This document shows positions 50,845 to 56,943 of a DNA stretch of 56,943 nt, piece after piece; positions within the stretch are counted from its first letter, which is position 1; each line of letters begins with the position of its first letter. The translations under genes and the position numbers were made by a program. Source of the DNA: Ardenticatena sp. (GTDB lineage: Bacteria; Chloroflexota; Anaerolineae; Ardenticatenales; Ardenticatenaceae). The DNA is taken from assembly GCA_015487975.1 (NCBI GenBank), contig WFOS01000070.1, forward strand, positions 1 through 56,943. Reading direction: 5' to 3'. The notes under the pieces are model-generated. The model made no database searches. It had not been told where the DNA came from and was given only the letters and a program-made list of their open reading frames with translations.

Positions 50845-53310
50845 TCACTTGGGCGGCCAAACGACAAAACGCACGTGCTCGGTGGATTTTCCATCCACAA
50901 TGGCGTACACCGTATGTTCACCTTCTTGCAACGTCCAGAAGATGGTGAAAGGCAGTTCGCGAAAGTAGGCAATGGGCTGTTCGTCTACCATCACCACGCC
51001 TGATCGAACGACGCGCGGCAGCGCGCCCGAGATGGTGATGGGAATGCGTTGCGTCTCTCGCGGGCGCGTCGCTGAAAGGCGGTAGTGCGCGTTCGGGGCG
51101 GGGGATGTGATGGTGAGGGGAGCCTCGTCAGGGAGATGCATCGCCATGGCGCGGCACGATTGAGTGGGCGGAAGCGGCCAACCGTTTTCCTGTGCCCATG
51201 TGAGCGCCTCAGGCGGCGGCAGGCGATACAGCCGCTTGACGATTGGCCCCTGGCATCCTTCATCAGCGAGCAAGCCCGTCGCGGTGTCAATTTCCAATTC
51301 GATGAACGAGTGGTCGTATTCGGTCGGGGCAAAGCCTTCCAAAAACCATTCCAGGCGACGATAGGGGCAGAGTTTTGTGGGCAGCAGGCCGCTGGCAGCG
51401 CAAATTTCGACACGCACCAGTCCCTCTGGCGGCGTATACCAGGTGGGGCGCTGGTCGCGGAGCACGCCTTGCATGATGTCGCGCCAAATGGGCCCCGCCC
51501 CATCCACGCCACTGACATTGCGCATAGGGGTGTTGTCGGTGTTGCCAACCCACACCCCTACCACCAGTTCGGGCGTGTAGCCCACTGTCCAGTTGTCGCG
51601 AAAGTTGGTGGTGGTGCCCGTTTTCGCAGCCGCAGGGAATGCCAGCGTGAGCGGGTTGTAGCGCCCAAAGACAGGCGCACGGGTATCAGGGTCGGCGAGG
51701 ATGTCGCTGATCATGAACGCCACGCGGGGGTCGAGCCGTTGCTCACCGCGAGGTGGGGGGGCTTCCCACAGGATCGTTCCCGAGCCATCTTCCAGCCGCA
51801 AGAGCGCTCGCGTGGGATGCCAGACACCCAACGTGGCGAACGTGGCGTAGGCGTTGGTCAATTCCAGCAAGGTGACTTCGCCACCCCCAAGCGTGACCGT
51901 GAGGTCGTAGCGAGCGGGGTCGTCGAGGCTGGTGATGCCGAGTGAACGCGCCACTTCGACCATGTTTTCGACCCCGACATACTGCAAGACCTTGACGGCA
52001 AGCACGTTGTTGCTGGTGGCGAGCGCTTCGCGCAACGAGATGGGGCCAACATGGCGGCGATCGAAATTGACGGGCATGTAGGCTTTGCCGTCGCCAGTGG
52101 TGAAGGTGGTCGGCACATCGCTTAGCACGGTGGCGGGGGAAAGTGGTTGTCCATTGGGGGCACGTTGTGGATCGAACGCGGTGGCGTAGGTGATGGGTTT
52201 GAGTGCCGAACCAGGCTGACGTGGCATGAGCGCCACATTCACTGCTCCATCGGTCGCCATATCGAAGTAGTCGCGATTGCCCACCATGGCGAGGATATCA
52301 CCTGTACGTGGGTCGAGCACAACGGCAGCGGCATTGTGCACATTGTGGTCGATTGTGGCAGTCGCCTGCAACGCTTCCAGACGATTGATGACGGCACGCT
52401 GGGCGATCTCTTGCACGCCAAGGTCGAGCGTGGTATAGACATGCAGGCTTTCGGGGGCAGAGCGCACGAGGTCGGCAACATCGCTTTCGAGCAGGTGCAA
52501 CACGTACATGACAAAGTGCGGCGCTGCGATGCGAAACGGAGTGGCGGCAAAATGCAGGCGCTCGCGGGCGGCAAGGTCGGCTTCCTCGGCGGACAGAAAG
52601 CCATTGCGCACCATCAGCCGCAAGACAGTTCGTTGGCGTTCGCGGGCTGCTTCGAGGTTGATGAGCGGGTTGTAGAACGCGGGGGCTTGCGGCAACCCAG
52701 CCAGCAGGGCGCATTCGGCGGTGTCGAGTTCCCACACATGCTTGCCAAAATACGCCTGAGCGGCGGCTTCGATCCCATATGCAAAATTCCCGTAGTAGGT
52801 ATCGTTGAGGTAGATGGTCAGAATAGCATCTTTGTCGAAACGGCGTTCAAGTTGCAGCGCCAGCACGGCTTCGCGCACTTTGCGCCGCAAGGTGCGTTCG
52901 TACCGTTCCTGCCCCAACAGACGCATACGCACGACCTGCTGCGTGATGGTGGAGCCCCCTGCCGCCACACGCCCCTCGCGCAAGTTGATCCAACCAGCGC
53001 GCAGAATGCCACGCCAGTCAATCCCCGGGTGGTGGTAAAAGCTGGCATCTTCGGTGGCGAGCGTGGCGTTTCGGCACGTCTGAGGAACACGATCGAGTGT
53101 GATGGGCGTATGTTTGCCATCTTCGCCTGTGTATTCGTAGAGCAACCATCCGTTGCGGTCATAGATGAACACGGATGGACGTGGTGTGTGGGCGTCCATC
53201 TGGTCGAGTGAGGGCAGATCACGGAGCGCCCACCACCACACACCACCAGCGGAGAGCGCGAATAGCAAGACAAAGAGCGCATTGGCAACCAGGCACCCTT
53301 TTTTCACCAT
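50845..53310 (-). CDS. pbpC: Penicillin-binding protein 1C
   Basis: An 821-residue bifunctional peptidoglycan synthase. One N-terminal membrane helix, then a GT51 transglycosylase (ATEDASFYHHPG with Glu87, GGSTITQQ at 119-126), then a transpeptidase (PGSALKP with Ser368 and Lys371, SNN, KTGTT), and a C-terminal beta domain (~730-821) typical of PBP1C. Start is the ATG at 53310 with GAGG 8 nt upstream; a longer frame begins with TTG at 53373 and is unlikely. It is upstream of the alpha-2-macroglobulin gene and probably co-transcribed. Confidence 0.94.
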   Translation of the reverse strand: MVKKGCLVANALFVLLFALSAGGVWWWALRDLPSLDQMDAHTPRPSVFIYDRNGWLLYEYTGEDGKHTPITLDRVPQTCRNATLATEDASFYHHPGIDWRGILRAGWINLREGRVAAGGSTITQQVVRMRLLGQERYERTLRRKVREAVLALQLERRFDKDAILTIYLNDTYYGNFAYGIEAAAQAYFGKHVWELDTAECALLAGLPQAPAFYNPLINLEAARERQRTVLRLMVRNGFLSAEEADLAARERLHFAATPFRIAAPHFVMYVLHLLESDVADLVRSAPESLHVYTTLDLGVQEIAQRAVINRLEALQATATIDHNVHNAAAVVLDPRTGDILAMVGNRDYFDMATDGAVNVALMPRQPGSALKPITYATAFDPQRAPNGQPLSPATVLSDVPTTFTTGDGKAYMPVNFDRRHVGPISLREALATSNNVLAVKVLQYVGVENMVEVARSLGITSLDDPARYDLTVTLGGGEVTLLELTNAYATFATLGVWHPTRALLRLEDGSGTILWEAPPPRGEQRLDPRVAFMISDILADPDTRAPVFGRYNPLTLAFPAAAKTGTTTNFRDNWTVGYTPELVVGVWVGNTDNTPMRNVSGVDGAGPIWRDIMQGVLRDQRPTWYTPPEGLVRVEICAASGLLPTKLCPYRRLEWFLEGFAPTEYDHSFIELEIDTATGLLADEGCQGPIVKRLYRLPPPEALTWAQENGWPLPPTQSCRAMAMHLPDEAPLTITSPAPNAHYRLSATRPRETQRIPITISGALPRVVRSGVVMVDEQPIAYFRELPFTIFWTLQEGEHTVYAIVDGKSTEHVRFVVWPPK

Positions 53311-53407
53311 TGCATGCCTCGTATGAAAACGTGAAAAGAAGACAAACAACACGGTGCAATAGAATGTCAACAAGCGCGTATGAGGGTTGAGAAGGCGAAC
53401 AACAGGG

Positions 53408-53644
53408 TCAAGGCGTTTCGTTGGTATCGAGCGGCTCTTCTTCGTCGAGGAGCATGCGGGCTTCTTCGGCCAGTTCAGCAGGCACCATGACTTTGACTTG
53501 CCCCAACCCGTCCACCGTCAGGCCATACACAGGGCCGACGCTTTCGTATTGAAGCAGTGCGGGAATGCCAAAGGCTTCTAGTTTGCTTTTGGCAACCTCG
53601 GCTTGTAAAAGCCCTTGACCGATGAAGACACAGGTGAGTTCCAT
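53408..53644 (-). CDS. DUF2007 domain protein
   Basis: A 78-residue protein of the DUF2007 group: TCVFIGQGLLQAEVAKSKLEAFGI, then a GLGQVKVMVPAELAEEA C-terminal half, the typical ferredoxin-like beta-alpha-beta unit with a short acidic tail. Members are thought to be small signalling or regulatory proteins with no known ligand. GAGG precedes the ATG. It lies 97 nt upstream of pbpC on the same strand. Confidence 0.82.
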   Translation of the reverse strand: MELTCVFIGQGLLQAEVAKSKLEAFGIPALLQYESVGPVYGLTVDGLGQVKVMVPAELAEEARMLLDEEEPLDTNETP

Positions 53645-53771
53645 TATGAACCTCGCTCATGCTGTTGAGCAGAAGGTATTATGGGCTATTCTCATGGATG
53701 TGGCAAACGGCAACACCAACGCCCATCCGGCCAAAAAGACACCAGAACAGCCACAACCTGCTTTTGGTGAT

Positions 53772-53800
53772 TTGAAATTCTCTCCATTTGCTGGTACACT
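53772..53800 (+). promoter_or_regulatory. Promoter of malQ
   Basis: TTGAAA (53772-53777), 17-nt spacer, TACACT (53795-53800), 60 nt before the malQ ATG. Confidence 0.55.
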
Positions 53801-53860
53801 GCCGACACGCATACATGAGAACGTTCCCAAAAATCTTTCAACAAACATGCGAGGGACTTC

Positions 53861-55360
53861 ATGAACCTTCAACGCGCAATGGGCTTACTGTTGCATCCAA
53901 CTTCATTGCCGGGACGCTACGGCATCGGCGAAATCAACGAGATGGCCTACCGCTGGGTGGATACGCTCGTTCGCGCTCGCCAACGGATCTGGCAAATCCT
54001 TCCCCTGGGGCCAACCGGGTATGGTGATTCCCCCTACCAGACTCATTCGGCATTTGCGGGCAACCCCCTTCTGATCGACCTAGAAGCCCTTTCCCAGCGT
54101 GGCTACGTCCCTGCCGAGACACTGGCCAACGCGCCTGCCTTCCCGGCACACGAAGTTGACTATGGCGGTGTGATCGCATGGAAAAAGCCGCTCCTGCGCG
54201 AAGCCTTCGACCGGTTCGACCGTATTGCCGATGAACAAGAACGTGCTGCCTTCGAAGCCTTTTGCGCTGAACATGATGGCGAATGGCTGCACGATTATGC
54301 GCTCTTCATGGCACTCAAACGTCATTTCGGCGGCGGCCCCTGGAATGAATGGCCGGTCGAGGTCCGCCGTCGCGAGCCGGAAGTCCTCTTGCATTACAGC
54401 ATGCGCCTGGCAGGCGATATCATGGCGCACAAGTTCCAACAATATCTCTTCTTCCGCCAGTGGTCGGCGCTGAAAGCCTACGCCAACGAACGCGGCATCC
54501 TCATCATGGGCGATATTCCGATTTATGTCGCCTATGATAGCGCCGATGTGTGGGCCAACCAGCACTTGTTCTGCCTGGACGAAGATGGTTTGCCAACCGA
54601 GGTGGCCGGTGTGCCCCCCGACTATTTCAGCGAGACGGGGCAATTGTGGGGCAATCCACTCTATCGCTGGGATGTCATGGCGTCGCAAAACTTTGCCTGG
54701 TGGGTAGCGCGGGTACGCCATACGTTGCGCACGGTGGATATCATCCGCCTGGACCATTTCCGTGGATTCGAATCCTACTGGGCTGTCCCCTATGGTGAAC
54801 CAACAGCCGTCGATGGGCGCTGGGTCAAAGGGCCGGGGGCTGCATTGTTCACCACCTTGAAAGTGGCGCTGGGAGATGTGCCTTTCGTTGCCGAAGATTT
54901 GGGGATGATTACGCCTGAGGTGATTGCCCTGCGCGACCGCTTTGGCTTTCCAGGCATGCGCATTTTGCAGTTTGCATTCGATGACGGCCCCGCAAACGAG
55001 CATTTACCCCACAACTACACCAAACCGACCGTGGTCTATACCGGCACGCACGACAACGACACCACCCGCGGCTGGTACGAACAAGCCACGCCGCACGAAC
55101 GCGAGATGGTGCGCCGCTACCTCGGCTATCAGCCTGACGATGTGGCATGGGCGCTGATGCGGTTGGGCGCCCAATCGCCAGCGGTGTGGGCAATTTTCCC
55201 GGTACAAGATGTGCTTTCGCTGGGCTCGGATGCCCGCATGAACTATCCAGGGCGTCCTGGTGGCAACTGGCGCTGGCGCTTGCTCCCGAATGCGCTCACA
55301 CAAGCGCATTTGGACGGATTGGCTGAATTGGCGACACTGTACGGGCGTGCATCTGCATAA
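53861..55360 (+). CDS. malQ: 4-alpha-glucanotransferase (amylomaltase, GH77)
   Basis: A 499-residue cytoplasmic enzyme that moves maltodextrin segments between acceptors in glycogen/maltodextrin metabolism. LLLHPTSLPGRYGIGE, LPLGPTGYGDSPYQ, the nucleophile Asp298 in IIRLDHFRGFESYW, acid/base Glu345 in VAEDLGMI and HDND at 397-400 are all intact. GAGGG precedes the ATG; a strong terminator follows. No other glycogen gene is in the window. Confidence 0.96.
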   Translation: MNLQRAMGLLLHPTSLPGRYGIGEINEMAYRWVDTLVRARQRIWQILPLGPTGYGDSPYQTHSAFAGNPLLIDLEALSQRGYVPAETLANAPAFPAHEVDYGGVIAWKKPLLREAFDRFDRIADEQERAAFEAFCAEHDGEWLHDYALFMALKRHFGGGPWNEWPVEVRRREPEVLLHYSMRLAGDIMAHKFQQYLFFRQWSALKAYANERGILIMGDIPIYVAYDSADVWANQHLFCLDEDGLPTEVAGVPPDYFSETGQLWGNPLYRWDVMASQNFAWWVARVRHTLRTVDIIRLDHFRGFESYWAVPYGEPTAVDGRWVKGPGAALFTTLKVALGDVPFVAEDLGMITPEVIALRDRFGFPGMRILQFAFDDGPANEHLPHNYTKPTVVYTGTHDNDTTRGWYEQATPHEREMVRRYLGYQPDDVAWALMRLGAQSPAVWAIFPVQDVLSLGSDARMNYPGRPGGNWRWRLLPNALTQAHLDGLAELATLYGRASA

Positions 55361-55380
55361 GCCCGCAACCAGAAGACGCG

Positions 55381-55409
55381 AAGGGCATGGTGCGCACCGT
55401 GCCCTTTTT
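55381..55409 (+). terminator. Terminator after malQ
   Basis: Stem AAGGGCATGGTG (55381-55392) with CACCGTGCCCTT (55395-55406; one G-U pair), tight loop, followed by TTT. It overlaps the upstream ATG of the transporter frame, so the later start is right. Confidence 0.8.
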
Positions 55410-55431
55410 CGAACAGGAGAGCAAGCCCACA

Positions 55432-56697
55432 ATGAAGCAGCCATCACGTTTTACGGCACTCACGTATCGCGATTTTCGCCTGCTCTGGTTTGGGCAATTG
55501 GTCTCGACAATCGGCTCGCACATGCAGCAAGCCGCCGTGAGTTGGCACATCTTTACCCTGCTGCAATCTCGAACGCAGACCATTCACCTGCTGGGAAGGA
55601 CATTCGACGTGAGCGTCGATGCGCTCGGGCTCGGTGGGCTTGGGCTGGTACGGGTTGTGCCGATTGTGGTTTTTGCCCTGGTGGGTGGCATGCTCGCCGA
55701 TGCGGTCGATCGGCGGCGGCTCATGATGTGGACGCAATCAGTGGCAGCCTTGCTGGCCCTGGGGCTGGCGCTTGCCACGTTTGGTGGGCGCGTGCATGTG
55801 GCCACCATTTACCTGCTGACAGCGGCGCTGGCTGCCACAACTGCGTTCGACAACCCGGCACGTCAATCGCTGGTGCCCAACCTTGTGCCGCGTGAACATC
55901 TGGCGAATGCCATCAGCCTCAACACGCTTTTGTGGCAAATTGGTACCATCATCGGGCCGGCGCTGGCGGGGCTGCTGATTGCCCGTCTGAACATTGGCTG
56001 GGTGTATGCGGTCAACGCGCTTTCGTTTGGCGCGGTGCTTGCGGCGCTCTGGCGTATGCACTACCGGGGGCGTGCCGCAGTCGATTTCAGCGGTCTGACG
56101 TGGGACGCGTTTCTGGAAGGCATTCGCTTCACCTACCGCGCTCGTCTCATCTGGAGCACGATGCTGCTCGATTTCTTCGCCACCTTCTTCTCATCGGCGC
56201 GCACCATGTTGCCGCTGGTGGCCAGCGAACTCCTGCACGTGGGCCCAACCGGGTATGGCATTCTGGCGACGGCACAAGCCGTTGGGGCATTGATCGCCGG
56301 GCTCGTGCTTTCGCTGCGCCGTCGAATTCGCCATCAGGGGCTGGTGTTGTTGTCGAGCGTGGCGGTCTATGGAGCGGCAACGGCCTTCTTCGGGCTTTCG
56401 ACGGTCTTCTGGCTCTCGTACCTCTTCTTTGCACTCACGGGCGCGGCTGATACCGTCTCCACGGTCATTCGTGGCACCTTGCGGCAAATGCTCACGCCCG
56501 ACCATCTGCGCGGGCGGATGACCTCGGTGAACATGGTCTTTTTTATGGGAGGGCCGCAACTGGGTGAACTGGAAGCCGGCTTGGTTGCGTCATGGTTGGG
56601 GGTTTCATTTGCCATTGTCTCGGGTGGTGTCGCCACAATCCTGCTGACGCTCCTGGTCGCCTGGAGATACCCGGCTCTGCGACGGTATGACACGTAG
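55432..56697 (+). CDS. MFS transporter (EntS-like exporter family)
   Basis: A 421-residue major-facilitator protein with about twelve transmembrane helices. ALTYRDFRLLWFGQLVSTIGSHMQQAAVS is the usual N-terminal start cut in two (ALTYRDFRLLWFGQ, STIGSHMQQAAVS), GMLADAVDRRRLM is the conserved loop 2-3 motif, and DNPARQSLVPNLVP is typical of the EntS/MFS-3 group, which exports siderophores or drugs. Substrate unknown. The ATG at 55432 has AGGAGA ~11 nt upstream; the earlier ATG at 55387 lies inside the malQ terminator. A single-gene unit. Confidence 0.92.
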   Translation: MKQPSRFTALTYRDFRLLWFGQLVSTIGSHMQQAAVSWHIFTLLQSRTQTIHLLGRTFDVSVDALGLGGLGLVRVVPIVVFALVGGMLADAVDRRRLMMWTQSVAALLALGLALATFGGRVHVATIYLLTAALAATTAFDNPARQSLVPNLVPREHLANAISLNTLLWQIGTIIGPALAGLLIARLNIGWVYAVNALSFGAVLAALWRMHYRGRAAVDFSGLTWDAFLEGIRFTYRARLIWSTMLLDFFATFFSSARTMLPLVASELLHVGPTGYGILATAQAVGALIAGLVLSLRRRIRHQGLVLLSSVAVYGAATAFFGLSTVFWLSYLFFALTGAADTVSTVIRGTLRQMLTPDHLRGRMTSVNMVFFMGGPQLGELEAGLVASWLGVSFAIVSGGVATILLTLLVAWRYPALRRYDT

Positions 56698-56720
56698 AAG
56701 GGGAACCTGTGCAAGGTGGC

Positions 56721-56749
56721 TTGTATCCTTGCCCCCTCTCCTCTATAAT
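56721..56749 (+). promoter_or_regulatory. Promoter of the last, truncated gene
   Basis: TTGTAT (56721-56726), 17-nt spacer, and a perfect TATAAT (56744-56749), 33 nt before the GTG start. Confidence 0.65.
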
Positions 56750-56781
56750 CCCACCATCACACCATGCGAGGAGTTTCCAGC

Positions 56782-56943
56782 GTGTCCAATCGGCTGAACC
56801 AGACAGCACCACTTGTGCTTGCCAGCATCTTGCTGGCTGTTTTGTTAGGGGTAGCAACGTTGGGCTATGGCTTGCTGGTGGCGGCTTCGCTGGGCGAAGT
56901 GGCGTATGTGACCATGCCCACTCCCACCCCCACGCCACCTGCC
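56782..56943 (+). CDS. Membrane-anchored protein, N-terminus only (3' end outside window)
   Basis: The frame runs off the window. It starts with a GTG with GAGGAG 7 nt upstream. Visible are a short polar start, one transmembrane helix (ASILLAVLLGVATLGYGLLV) and the beginning of a proline/threonine linker (MPTPTPTPPA), a common layout of surface proteins in this genome. Function cannot be inferred. Confidence 0.65.
   Translation, partial: MSNRLNQTAPLVLASILLAVLLGVATLGYGLLVAASLGEVAYVTMPTPTPTPPA

Overview
The window looks like a chromosomal segment of a GC-rich Gram-negative-type or monoderm-like bacterium, most plausibly a Chloroflexota (Ardenticatenia/Anaerolineae-like) genome. This is inference from protein style: a fused PabB-PabC, proline/threonine-rich tethers on secreted proteins, a PBP1C/alpha-2-macroglobulin pair, IS4 remnants with Chloroflexota-type C-termini, and short TTGxxx-N16-17-TAxxxT promoters. 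No rRNA, tRNA, CRISPR array or intact mobile element was seen.

Layout. 1-5.4 kb: the C-terminal end of DNA primase, a LysE exporter, a PabB-PabC fusion, a FolM/PTR1-like short-chain reductase and guaB behind a promoter with an attenuator-like terminator. 5.4-12.6 kb: a DUF302 gene divergent from guaB, then a minus-strand run cmk - plsC - nuclease - transketolase - metallo-beta-lactamase hydrolase - class V aminotransferase. 12.8-16 kb: a lipoprotein, then a YgeW-type transcarbamoylase and carbamate kinase, a catabolic ATP-yielding pair. 16.1-20.6 kb: a UDP-sugar epimerase and two GT-C-like membrane proteins with 4-nt overlaps. 20.6-27.3 kb: a toxin-antitoxin-rich stretch with three MNT nucleotidyltransferase/HEPN pairs, two of them in tandem and sharing a 228-bp almost identical block, interleaved with threonine synthase, a repeat-rich coiled-coil protein with a nuclease-like C-terminus and a second PLP enzyme.

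27.6-31.8 kb: a complete mercury-resistance operon on the minus strand (merR, merA, a membrane/metal-binding protein, ccdA, merE-like). The metal-binding protein carries an in-frame UGA exactly where the first cysteine of the heavy-metal CxxC motif should be, with a hairpin 11 nt after it; this reads as a selenocysteine (UxxC) mercury-binding protein and is the most interesting item in the window. The merA promoter is a textbook 19-bp-spacer MerR-type operator.

31.9-44 kb: a two-VWA membrane protein, a penicillin-acylase-family hydrolase, an alpha/beta hydrolase, a PQQ-like beta-propeller lipoprotein, an RpiB-like protein, an orphan PAS histidine kinase, then a decayed stretch with an IS4 transposase remnant and a fragment of a surface protein, followed by a DUF2442 gene. 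44.3-56.9 kb: a thioester-containing alpha-2-macroglobulin and its PBP1C partner, a DUF2007 gene, 4-alpha-glucanotransferase, an MFS exporter and the start of a membrane-anchored protein cut by the window edge.
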